From: an uncultured Eubacteriales bacterium
GTDB lineage: Bacteria > Bacillota > Clostridia > Oscillospirales > CAG-272
Assembly (NCBI GenBank): GCA_900550625.1
Contig: URSW01000002.1
Location: forward strand, 1 to 32,787
Length of the DNA stretch: 32,787 nucleotides
Direction: 5' to 3'
Shown here piece after piece: positions 18,300-25,893 of this stretch (position 1 is the first letter of the stretch; every line of letters starts with the position of its first letter). Made by a program: the position numbers and the translations under genes. Under the pieces are notes generated by a model. The model was given only the letters and a program-made list of their open reading frames with translations, did no database searches and had not been told where the DNA came from.

Positions 18300-18346
18300 A
18301 AAAATCCGCCGATCAAACGGAAAAACTGCTTGATCGGCGGATTTTT
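18300..18346 (-). terminator. Rho-independent terminator after the DUF1080 gene
   Basis: A perfect 17-bp inverted repeat (18300-18316 with 18330-18346) surrounds a 13-nt loop. It has A-runs and T-runs at both bases, so it could work on either strand. It lies about 40 nt after the DUF1080 stop and isolates that gene from pyrH. Confidence 0.88.
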
Positions 18347-18385
18347 AAGGAACATAATTTATTTCAGGCTGATGCGCACCCGTGC

Positions 18386-18994
18386 TCAGTCCTTGTCGCA
18401 ATCGCAGAGAGGCATAACCCATACGTTTCTGAAGGAAACGGCGTTCCCGTGATCCTGAAGCATAAGCGGACCCTTTGCGACGCGGCGGTTTTCGGTGATT
18501 CCGCCGGGAGTAACGCTCGGAAGAATGAAGTTGTTATGTACAACGATTCCGTTCTGGAGAAGAGTAATGCGTCCGTCCTCAGCTATCTCGCCGTACTGGT
18601 TGAAGCGGGGAGCTCTGAAGATGATATCGTAGGTCTGCCACTCCTCGGCGGGAAGGCATGCATTGCAAAGCGGAGCCTGAATGCTGTAGATACCGGAGCA
18701 ATCATCGTTGCGCGGATTCTCGATGCCGTAGGAATCGAGAACCTGGATCTCATAGCAGCCGTGAACATAAACGCCGCTGTTGCCCTTTGCCTGACCGGTG
18801 CAGTCGGGCATATCGGGGATTCTGAACTCGACGTGGATGTGAGCATCGGAGAACTGATAATCGGAAACGATATCCTCGTGCCCTACGGTAGCAATTCCGT
18901 CCTCAACTTTCCAATCGGGGGTATTGCCCGACCAACGGGACTTCCATCCGGAAAGATCGGTACCGTCAAAAAGGTATACTTTTTCTTTATTCAT
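18386..18994 (-). CDS. DUF1080 (3-keto-disaccharide hydrolase-like) protein
   Basis: The 202-residue protein is a single DUF1080 / 3-keto-disaccharide hydrolase domain, a concanavalin-like beta sandwich. Typical features are LFDGTDLSGWKS at the N-terminus, a WKVEDGIATV strand, GNSGVYVHGCYEIQVLDSYG in the middle, and GPLMLQDHGNAVSFRNVW at the C-terminus. Characterised relatives act on oxidised (3-keto) glycosides or bind polysaccharide. Most family members are exported, but this one starts MNKEKVYLF with no signal peptide, so a cytoplasmic role is likely. AAAGGA lies about 10 nt before the ATG. It stands alone between its own promoter and terminator and is divergent from the LysM glycosidase gene. 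The substrate is unknown. Confidence 0.85.
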   Translation of the reverse strand: MNKEKVYLFDGTDLSGWKSRWSGNTPDWKVEDGIATVGHEDIVSDYQFSDAHIHVEFRIPDMPDCTGQAKGNSGVYVHGCYEIQVLDSYGIENPRNDDCSGIYSIQAPLCNACLPAEEWQTYDIIFRAPRFNQYGEIAEDGRITLLQNGIVVHNNFILPSVTPGGITENRRVAKGPLMLQDHGNAVSFRNVWVMPLCDCDKD

Positions 18995-19030
18995 CTTGTT
19001 TGATTCCTTTCAAAATAGGGGATTTACTTA

Positions 19031-19059
19031 ATTCTAATCCATTCGCCGCGCAAAATCAA
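19031..19059 (-). promoter_or_regulatory. Promoter of the DUF1080 gene
   Basis: On the minus strand, TTGATT (19054-19059) and TAGAAT (19031-19036) are separated by 17 nt, about 37 nt before the start codon. Confidence 0.65.
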
Positions 19060-19130
19060 GGTGTTTCGCAAAAATCACCTCAGCTTTTTTGAAATATCTC
19101 AAAACCGGGATGTCTTTTTTACCCGCTGCA

Positions 19131-19159
19131 TCACAAAAGCACTGATGCGGACATATAAT
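19131..19159 (+). promoter_or_regulatory. Candidate promoter of the LysM-GH18 gene, possibly sigma-E type
   Basis: CATATAAT at 19152-19159 contains a perfect TATAAT but has no good sigma-A -35. TCACAAA at 19131-19137, 14 nt upstream, is closer to a sporulation sigma-E -35 and the -10 fits CATAnAnT. The Bacillus homologue yaaH is sigma-E controlled, which makes this reading plausible but unproven. Confidence 0.4.
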
Positions 19160-19194
19160 TTATTAAAATAATTTGTGCGAAGCGAGGTACATTT

Positions 19195-20490
19195 ATGACT
19201 GTATACACTGTAGAAAGCGGAGACAGTGTTTATTCGATAGCAAGGAAATTCGGCGTTCCCGCGTCGAGAATAGTTACCGACAACGAGCTTTCGAATCCGT
19301 CGCGGCTGATCGTCGGTCAGTCGATCGTGATTCTCTATCCGACGGAAACATATACGGTGCGCGGAGGCGACACACTTGACGCCGTATCACGAAGAACGGG
19401 AGTATCGCTCAATGAGCTTTGGAGAAACAACCCGACGCTCGGGGGAAAATCAACGGTATATCCGGGGCAAACGCTGAACATCCGCTATGAAGTTTCTCCG
19501 CTCGGCGATGTATACACAAACGGATATGTGTATACATATGTAAACCGCGATGTGCTCAGAAAAACTCTGCCTTATCTGACATATCTGTCGGTATTCTCGC
19601 ACGGGTTTAAAGAAGACGGATCGCTTCTCCCGCCCGAAGGCGGAGATGAAGAGATCATCTCGATAGCAAAGGAGTACGGTACGATCCCGCTGCTTACACT
19701 TACCTCTATAACGGAAAACGGAACATTTTCTTCGGAGCTTGTCGAAAGCCTTCTTTCCTCACCCGTGCTTACTTCTTCCGTTGCAGCCTCCCTTGCCGAA
19801 ACTGCGGTCGAAAACGGCTACGGCGGTGTTGATCTTGATTTCGAATATATTCCGTCTCAGTATGCCGACGGGTATGTTGCTCTTATAAATGAGCTTCAGA
19901 ATCTTTTGCCGGAAGGATATGTGATCTTTACCTCGCTTGCACCGAAAACCTCCGCGGCGCAGAGCGGGTTGCTCTACGAAGGTCACGATTACGGGAAAAT
20001 AGGTGCCGCGTCCGATTATGTCCTGCTCATGACATACGAATGGGGATACACCTACGGTCCGCCGCTCGCCGTCGCTCCTAAGCCTCAGGTGCGTCAGGTG
20101 ATCGAATATGCTCTGTCCGAAATACCTTCATCAAAAATCTTTATGGGGATTCCGAATTACGGATACGATTGGACTCTCCCTTATGTGAGAGGCGAATCAA
20201 AGGCTCAGTCCCTTTCGAATATCGAAGCGCTCCGCCTCGCCGGAGAAAAGAACGCGGAAATAATGTTCAGCGAAACGGCGCAGACCCCGTATTTCAATTA
20301 TTTCGAGCGGAACAGCCGAGGCGGAGCATCCGAGCATGTCGTGTGGTTCGACGATGCACGGAGCATGGATTCAAAGCTCAGGCTCATATCGGAATACGGT
20401 CTTTACGGCGGGGGTGTATGGAACGTAATGAAGTATTTCCCCGCGCTCTGGACCGTGATGAATTCTCTCTATAATATAAGAAAATTATAA
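19195..20490 (+). CDS. LysM-GH18 spore/cell-wall glycosidase (SleL/YaaH-like)
   Basis: The 431-residue protein has two N-terminal LysM peptidoglycan-binding domains (about 3-48 and 52-97), then a GH18 domain (about 105-425). The catalytic strand reads GGVDLDFEY, with Asp213, Asp215 and the acid Glu217; the first Asp of the classical DGxDxDxE is Gly, as in several spore-associated relatives. MTYEWGYTYGPP near 282 and the C-terminal GVWNVMKYFP fit the YaaH/SleL subfamily, which cleaves N-acetylglucosamine bonds in spore cortex. There is no signal peptide, as usual for these proteins, which are made in the mother cell. The start ATG has a weak site (GCGAGG, about 8 nt upstream). It is monocistronic, with a terminator at 20621-20659. 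The spore role is inferred from family only. Confidence 0.88.
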   Translation: MTVYTVESGDSVYSIARKFGVPASRIVTDNELSNPSRLIVGQSIVILYPTETYTVRGGDTLDAVSRRTGVSLNELWRNNPTLGGKSTVYPGQTLNIRYEVSPLGDVYTNGYVYTYVNRDVLRKTLPYLTYLSVFSHGFKEDGSLLPPEGGDEEIISIAKEYGTIPLLTLTSITENGTFSSELVESLLSSPVLTSSVAASLAETAVENGYGGVDLDFEYIPSQYADGYVALINELQNLLPEGYVIFTSLAPKTSAAQSGLLYEGHDYGKIGAASDYVLLMTYEWGYTYGPPLAVAPKPQVRQVIEYALSEIPSSKIFMGIPNYGYDWTLPYVRGESKAQSLSNIEALRLAGEKNAEIMFSETAQTPYFNYFERNSRGGASEHVVWFDDARSMDSKLRLISEYGLYGGGVWNVMKYFPALWTVMNSLYNIRKL

Positions 20491-20620
20491 TCGGTACCTG
20501 TGCCGCGGAAACTGTGCGCGGATAAAAACGTGAGTATCGTCGGCAAGCGAAGAGCGCAGATGCCCGGAATTTTCGGTCACATCGTTCGACTGCCGTGATA
20601 TGAGCCGCAGTTCGGCATCC

Positions 20621-20659
20621 ACGGACGGAGCGGAGGACACCCCCGATCCGTCCGTTTTT
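20621..20659 (+). terminator. Rho-independent terminator after the LysM-GH18 gene
   Basis: A perfect 9-bp G/C-rich stem (20621-20629 with 20647-20655) and a 17-nt loop are followed by TTTT. It lies about 130 nt after the stop. The intervening stretch holds no supportable gene. Confidence 0.72.
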
Positions 20660-20701
20660 GTCCCGCGTACATCGCTTTTTTTACTTAATTGCTTATTTTT
20701 A

Positions 20702-20730
20702 TTGCTTTTTCGGGCTTTTCGTGGTAAAAT
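20702..20730 (+). promoter_or_regulatory. Extended -10 promoter of the pcrA operon
   Basis: TTGCTT (20702-20707) and TAAAAT (20725-20730) are spaced by 17 nt. TGG directly before the -10 forms an extended -10 element. pcrA starts 30 nt downstream. Confidence 0.72.
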
Positions 20731-20759
20731 GAAATGATTATATTTTCAGAGGTTTTCTA

Positions 20760-23180
20760 ATGATTGAACGCAGATATATTGACCTGAAACATGAGCTTTT
20801 CGATATTTACTACGGGAAACTCAACGACATGCAGAGAGAGAGCGTATATTCGGTAAACGGTCCGAATCTTATTCTTGCCGGAGCCGGAAGCGGAAAAACG
20901 ACGGTCCTCGTAAACCGCATAACCCACATAATCCGTTACGGCAACGGTTACGCCGTGAATTTTATTCCGGACGATCTCACCGAAGAAACCATCGCCGAAA
21001 TGGAACGGGCGAAAAGCCTGCCTCACGACGAGCTCGGCAAATTTCTCGAAAGATTCTCATACGATGCGCCGAGTCCGTGGTCGGTGATGGCAATAACCTT
21101 CACGAACAAGGCTGCAAATGAGATCAAGGCCAGACTTTACGCAGCATTCGGCGAAGGCTCGGAAGCAGCATACGAAGTATGGGCGGGAACATTCCACTCG
21201 ATATGCATGAGGCTTCTGCGCCGCTACGGAGAAGCCGTCGGATACACAAGCGATGCCGGAATATGCGACACCGACGATGCGAAAAAGCTGATCACCGACT
21301 GCATGAAAAAGCTCAACATCGACACAAAACAGCTTCCGGTAAAATCGGTCATGTCGGCAATAAGCCGAGCAAAGGACAATCTTATGACCGCGGCGGACTT
21401 CTCAAAGGAAACCGGAAACGATTTCAAGCTCAAGCAGATCGCAAGAATTTACGAAATGTATTCGGCGCGTCTTCTCGAATCGAATCTTCTCGACTTCGAT
21501 GATATCATCATGCAGACCGTATTTATGCTTCGGTTCAACGACGAAATACGGAGAAAGCTGCAGAATCGATTCCGCTATGTTCTTGTCGATGAGTTCCAAG
21601 ACACAAACGTAGCTCAGCTTGAGCTCACGATGCTCCTATCGGGCGGATACGACAACATCATGGTCGTCGGAGATGACGATCAGAGCATATACAAGTTCCG
21701 CGGTGCGACGATTGAAAACATTCTTTCGTTCGATCGGAAATACGAAAATGTCACCGTTATCCGTTTGGAGCAGAACTACCGCTCGACAAAAAACATTCTC
21801 AATGCGGCAAATGCGGTCATCAAGAAAAACGAAGGACGTCACGCAAAAAATCTCTGGTGCGACGGCGCAAGAGGAGACGAAATTTCCCTTGTCCGGCTTC
21901 AGAATCAGCTTGACGAGGCAAAATACATATGCGATACCATAACGGATGCCGTATCCTCGGGAAGGTATTCATACAGGGATTTCGCAATTCTCTACCGAAT
22001 GAACTCGCAGTCACGGACACTCGAGCAGGCAATGGCGAAGGGCGGCGTTCCCTATCGCCTTCTCGGCGGCACGCGCTTCTTCGACCGTGCCGAAATCCGT
22101 GATATGGTCGCATATCTCTGCGTTATAAACAATCCCTCCGACAGCATACATTTGCGGAGAATCGCCAATGTTCCGAAGAGAGGGATCGGCGAGCGTTCTC
22201 TCGAAAATGCGGAAATGCTTGCGTCGTCTCTCGGAATATCGATGCTCGAGCTTATGAGAAATGCCTCGCACTATGAAGCGCTGCCTACCGCCGCCGCTCA
22301 CTCGATGGAGGAGTTTGCGAAAATGATCGCGGATTTCCGCGTGATGGCTGACGAGGGCAACATTTCGGAGCTTATACGCCGTGTATATGAGGATACAGGA
22401 TACGAAAAAATGCTGGAAGCAGCAGGTGAGGCGGAAGCAGATCGGATAGACAACGTGGGAGAGCTTGTTTCCACCGCGGTGCAGTACGAGGAAAATGCGG
22501 ACGAGCCTTCCCTTTCGGAATTTCTTCTTGATGTTGCGTTGGTTTCGGATGTCGATAAATACGACGAAAGTGCAGATGCCGTCGTCCTTATGACGATCCA
22601 CAGCGCTAAAGGTCTTGAATTCCCCGTCGTATTCCTTCCCGGACTCGAGGAAGGAATTTTCCCGGGATATCAGTCGATATTCAATCCCGAGGACATCGAA
22701 GAGGAGCGGCGCCTTTGTTATGTTGCAATCACACGCGCAAAGGAAAAGCTGTATCTGCTTAACGTTCACGAAAGAATGCTGAACGGCTCCACGCAGTACA
22801 ACAAGGTCTCGCGCTTCGTCGAGGAAATTCCGCCCGAGCTTATAGACGAGCAGGACAAAACCGGACGCTCCGGTCGGATCATGTCCTTCGGCGATGAGAA
22901 GGAAATGCATTCGCTCAAGGTCAGACAGAACAGGAATTCTCCCCTCGGAACGTCTCCGGCGCGAATTAACGCGGAAAAGAATCTCGGCATAATAAAGAAA
23001 GAAAACAAGCCGAAACCTTCGGCTTTCGCCGTCGGAGACAGAGTGCGCCATGTGACGTTCGGTCCCGGAACCGTGCTGTCCGTCAAGCCTATGGGCGGAG
23101 ACATAATGTACGAAATAGATTTTGACAAGGTCGGAACGAAAAAACTCATGGCGACATTCGCAAGGCTCACCGCCGAATAA
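20760..23180 (+). CDS. pcrA: ATP-dependent DNA helicase PcrA/UvrD
   Basis: PcrA is the SF1A 3'-5' helicase used in repair, in removing RecA, and at stalled transcription. The 806-residue protein has every superfamily motif: Walker A GAGSGKTT at 41-48, AITFTNKAA at 111-119, VDEFQD at 276-281, GDDDQSIYKFRGA, EQNYRST, then TIHSAKGLEFPVVFLPG and YVAITRAKEKLYL. The C-terminus ends in a Tudor-like domain (AVGDRVRHVTFGPGTV) that binds RNA polymerase in PcrA. Between motifs I and Ia there is a charged extra segment of about 40 residues (61-105) absent from Bacillus PcrA. AGAGG lies 8 nt before the ATG. It is the first gene of a plus-strand cluster that probably includes proS, rodA and mtaB. Confidence 0.96.
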   Translation: MIERRYIDLKHELFDIYYGKLNDMQRESVYSVNGPNLILAGAGSGKTTVLVNRITHIIRYGNGYAVNFIPDDLTEETIAEMERAKSLPHDELGKFLERFSYDAPSPWSVMAITFTNKAANEIKARLYAAFGEGSEAAYEVWAGTFHSICMRLLRRYGEAVGYTSDAGICDTDDAKKLITDCMKKLNIDTKQLPVKSVMSAISRAKDNLMTAADFSKETGNDFKLKQIARIYEMYSARLLESNLLDFDDIIMQTVFMLRFNDEIRRKLQNRFRYVLVDEFQDTNVAQLELTMLLSGGYDNIMVVGDDDQSIYKFRGATIENILSFDRKYENVTVIRLEQNYRSTKNILNAANAVIKKNEGRHAKNLWCDGARGDEISLVRLQNQLDEAKYICDTITDAVSSGRYSYRDFAILYRMNSQSRTLEQAMAKGGVPYRLLGGTRFFDRAEIRDMVAYLCVINNPSDSIHLRRIANVPKRGIGERSLENAEMLASSLGISMLELMRNASHYEALPTAAAHSMEEFAKMIADFRVMADEGNISELIRRVYEDTGYEKMLEAAGEAEADRIDNVGELVSTAVQYEENADEPSLSEFLLDVALVSDVDKYDESADAVVLMTIHSAKGLEFPVVFLPGLEEGIFPGYQSIFNPEDIEEERRLCYVAITRAKEKLYLLNVHERMLNGSTQYNKVSRFVEEIPPELIDEQDKTGRSGRIMSFGDEKEMHSLKVRQNRNSPLGTSPARINAEKNLGIIKKENKPKPSAFAVGDRVRHVTFGPGTVLSVKPMGGDIMYEIDFDKVGTKKLMATFARLTAE

Positions 23181-23245
23181 AAATTTATAACACAAGAAAA
23201 TAATTGAAAGGACGCTTTGATTTTTCAGGGCGCGGTAAAAATACT

Positions 23246-24685
23246 GTGAAAAACGAAAAGCTGGTAGAAAACATCACCTCAATGGACGAAGACTTTGCAA
23301 AATGGTACACGGATATCTGTCTGAAAGCGGATCTCGTTGCTTATTCGAGCGTAAAGGGCTGCATGATCATACGCCCTTACGGATATGCAATATGGGAAAA
23401 CATTCAGTCGATCCTCGACCGCCGCTTCAAGGAGCTCGGTCACGAGAACGTACTCATGCCCATGTTTATCCCCGAATCGCTGCTCAATAAGGAAAAGGAG
23501 CACGTTGAAGGATTTGCTCCCGAAGTCGCATGGGTGACTCACGGCGGAAGTGAGAAGCTCACCGAGCGTCTTTGCGTCCGTCCGACCTCGGAGACGCTTT
23601 TCTGCGAGCATTATGCCGACATCATAAAATCATGGCGCGATCTTCCGAAGCTTTACAATCAGTGGTGCAGCGTCGTTCGTTGGGAGAAGACCACCCGTCC
23701 CTTCCTCCGTACCCGCGAATTCCTCTGGCAGGAGGGTCACACAATGCACGCAACCGAAGAGGATGCGCGCGAAGAGACAGTGCGCATGCTGAACGTATAT
23801 GCCGATTTCCATGAAAAGGATCTCGCAATTCCCGTTGTAAAGGGCGCCAAAACTCCCTCGGACAAGTTTGCGGGCGCTGAGGACACTTACACGATCGAGG
23901 CTCTCATGCACGACGGAAAAGCACTTCAGGCGGGTACAAGCCATTATTTCGGAAACGGCTTTGCGAAGGCTTTCGATATCACCTATGCCGACCGCGAAAA
24001 CAAGCTCGTTCACCCCTTCCAGACCTCGTGGGGCTCGAGCACCCGTATGATCGGCGGAATAATAATGACTCACGGAGACGACAACGGACTTGTTCTTCCT
24101 CCGGCAATCGCGCCGATCCAGGTCGCGGTCATTCCCGTGCAGATGCACAAGGAGGGCGTTGCCGATGCCGCCCGCGCGGTCGCAGACCGTCTCCGTGCGC
24201 ACGGAATCCGCGTAAAGGTTGACGATTCCGACAATTCTCCCGGATGGAAGTTCGCCGAGTATGAGATGAAGGGCGTGCCGCTCAGAATCGAGATCGGTCC
24301 GCGCGATATTGCCGAAAATAAGTGCGTTATGGTTACAAGAACGAAGCGTGAAAAGACGTTCGTCTCGCTCGACGAGCTTGAGGCGAGTGTCGATGAAAGA
24401 CTTCGCACCGTCCGCGACGAAATGTACGAAAAGGCGCTTGAGAACCGCAAGAGACGCTCCTACGACTGCACAAGCATCGAGGAGATCGGCAAAGCGGTTG
24501 CGGAACACGGCGACGGATTCGCATTTGCAATGTGGTGCGGCAGCGAAGAATGCGAGGACAAGGTCAAGGAGCTGACCGGGCTCGGTTCACGCTGCGTTCC
24601 TCTCGATCAGAGAAAGATCTCGGACAAGTGCGTCTGCTGCGGAAAGCCCGCCGACAAGATGGTTTGCTGGGGCAAGGCATATTGA
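23246..24685 (+). CDS. proS: Prolyl-tRNA synthetase, eukaryote/archaeal type
   Basis: ProS charges tRNA-Pro. The 479-residue protein is of the short class without the bacterial editing insertion. Class II motifs are present: motif 2 around VVRWEKTTRPFLRTREF, the QEGHT loop, and motif 3 with GSSTRMIGG. An anticodon-binding domain follows. The C-terminal domain carries Cys residues (WCGSEECE, CVCCGK) and ends in Tyr, as in this class. The start is set at GTG 23246 because the conserved family sequence begins at KLVENITSMD. A longer frame from TTG 23204 is open but overlaps its own purine-rich site. The ribosome binding site for the GTG is unclear: GAAAGGA lies 33 nt upstream. The gene follows pcrA by 65 nt with no terminator between. 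Confidence 0.94.
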   Translation: MKNEKLVENITSMDEDFAKWYTDICLKADLVAYSSVKGCMIIRPYGYAIWENIQSILDRRFKELGHENVLMPMFIPESLLNKEKEHVEGFAPEVAWVTHGGSEKLTERLCVRPTSETLFCEHYADIIKSWRDLPKLYNQWCSVVRWEKTTRPFLRTREFLWQEGHTMHATEEDAREETVRMLNVYADFHEKDLAIPVVKGAKTPSDKFAGAEDTYTIEALMHDGKALQAGTSHYFGNGFAKAFDITYADRENKLVHPFQTSWGSSTRMIGGIIMTHGDDNGLVLPPAIAPIQVAVIPVQMHKEGVADAARAVADRLRAHGIRVKVDDSDNSPGWKFAEYEMKGVPLRIEIGPRDIAENKCVMVTRTKREKTFVSLDELEASVDERLRTVRDEMYEKALENRKRRSYDCTSIEEIGKAVAEHGDGFAFAMWCGSEECEDKVKELTGLGSRCVPLDQRKISDKCVCCGKPADKMVCWGKAY

Positions 24686-24721
24686 TTTTCGCCTTATCCC
24701 GCGCTCGGTTAAAATTCAGAC

Positions 24722-24730
24722 GGAGGTGAT
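24722..24730 (+). promoter_or_regulatory. Strong ribosome binding site that places the rodA start
   Basis: GGAGGTGAT is a near-perfect complement of the 16S rRNA 3' end. The codon 5 nt downstream, CTG at 24736, is in frame with the RodA protein. No ATG, GTG or TTG lies at a workable distance in that frame. Confidence 0.65.
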
Positions 24731-24735
24731 GCAGG

Positions 24736-25863
24736 CTGAAGGAATTTTCAACAAGTATCCCGGACAGGCTCCGGCAGCTTGACTTCGTAATAATAATATG
24801 CGCTCTCGGAATGAACTTTCTCAGCCTGCTCGTACTATACGGCGGACAGAGCGTATTCGGAATACGTCGGTTCTATGTGCAATTCGGTGCAACCGTGATC
24901 GGCATTTGTATTATGCTTGCCATATCTCTCATCGACTACGATGCGATAATATCCCGCTTTGCCCTTCCGATGTTCATTGTCTCCGTCATCATGCTTGCAT
25001 CACTGATGGTGATAGGCACGGACAACGGCTCGGGAAACAGAAGCTGGATACACATACCGATAATAAATCTTGATATGCAGCCGTCAGAATTTGTAAAGAT
25101 ACTTTTTATCTGCACATTCTCAAAGCATATCGACCGGGTCAAAAGCAACATAAACAAGTTCACGAACGTGCTTCAGCTTGCACTTCACGCAGGGATAATC
25201 GTCGGATGCGTCCTTCTTTCGAAGGACCTCGGGTCGGCGCTTGTCTTTATGGCGATAATCGCCGTCATGCTTTTCTGCGCGGGGCTTTCGCTTTGGTATT
25301 TTGCTTTTGTCGGCGCGCTGATTCTCATTCTGTCGCCGATACTTTGGTCTCATCTTGCCGAGCATCAGCAGATGCGGATTATTGCCGGATTCAATCCGGA
25401 TATCGATCCCCTTAAATGGGGATGGGATGCGATAAACAGCCGTAATGCGATAATTTCCGGCGGATTCCGCGGCGCGGGGCTTTTCGGCGGAGAAGCCTTC
25501 AAAGCCGTTCACGCAAATCATTCCGACTTTATTTTCATGGTGCTATGTGAAAAGCTCGGATTTCTCGGTGCATTTGCATATATCGCATTTAACGCGACCA
25601 TGACAGTCCGTATGATCTGGCTTGCGCGTGTTGCGCGGAAGGATTACGGTGCGCTTATCTGCGCGGGAGTTGCGGCTCTCATGATGGCGCAGACTCTCGA
25701 GAACATCGGAATGTGTCTCGCAATGGTGCCTGTTGTGGGAATAACTCTTCCCTTCTGCTCATACGGCGGTTCGTCGATCCTCTCTCTTTACATTTGTCTC
25801 GGTCTTATAATGTCAATTTCAACGCACAACAAAAAATATTATTTTGAAAGAGAAAGCGCGTAA
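24736..25863 (+). CDS. rodA: RodA/FtsW-family peptidoglycan glycosyltransferase, predicted CUG start
   Basis: SEDA-family proteins polymerise lipid II into glycan strands for elongation (RodA) or division (FtsW). Conserved parts are RSWIHIPIINLDMQPSEF, KDLGSALVF, HSDFIFMVLCEKLGF with the catalytic Asp (about 264), and PVVGITLPFCSYGGSS. The pattern is closer to RodA. From the first ATG (24811) the protein loses its cytoplasmic tail and the start of helix 1. The frame is open upstream and encodes a typical SEDA N-terminus (PDRLRQLDFVIIICALGMN). The only start candidate with a ribosome binding site is CTG 24736, giving 375 residues. It lies 50 nt after proS. The last codons and the stop form half of a hairpin before mtaB. 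FtsW is the alternative name. Confidence 0.88.
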   Translation: MKEFSTSIPDRLRQLDFVIIICALGMNFLSLLVLYGGQSVFGIRRFYVQFGATVIGICIMLAISLIDYDAIISRFALPMFIVSVIMLASLMVIGTDNGSGNRSWIHIPIINLDMQPSEFVKILFICTFSKHIDRVKSNINKFTNVLQLALHAGIIVGCVLLSKDLGSALVFMAIIAVMLFCAGLSLWYFAFVGALILILSPILWSHLAEHQQMRIIAGFNPDIDPLKWGWDAINSRNAIISGGFRGAGLFGGEAFKAVHANHSDFIFMVLCEKLGFLGAFAYIAFNATMTVRMIWLARVARKDYGALICAGVAALMMAQTLENIGMCLAMVPVVGITLPFCSYGGSSILSLYICLGLIMSISTHNKKYYFERESA

Positions 25864-25876
25864 ACGCTTTCTCTTT
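25847..25876 (+). terminator. Hairpin overlapping the rodA stop codon
   Basis: A perfect 12-bp inverted repeat (25847-25858 with 25865-25876) has a 6-nt loop that holds the rodA stop. Its right arm ends in TTTT. The U-run is short, so partial termination or attenuation before mtaB is more likely than full termination. The ribosome leaving rodA would cover the stem. Confidence 0.5.
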
Positions 25877-25893
25877 TGGCAAAGGTTGCTTTT

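Noticed and set aside
20491..20620. Open frame continuing after the LysM-GH18 stop codon
   Set aside because: It is short (about 35 codons), has no start site and no resemblance to GH18 C-termini. It is probably 3' untranslated sequence.
22011..23195. 394-codon open frame on the minus strand
   Set aside because: Antisense to pcrA, with His/Arg-rich composition and no motifs.
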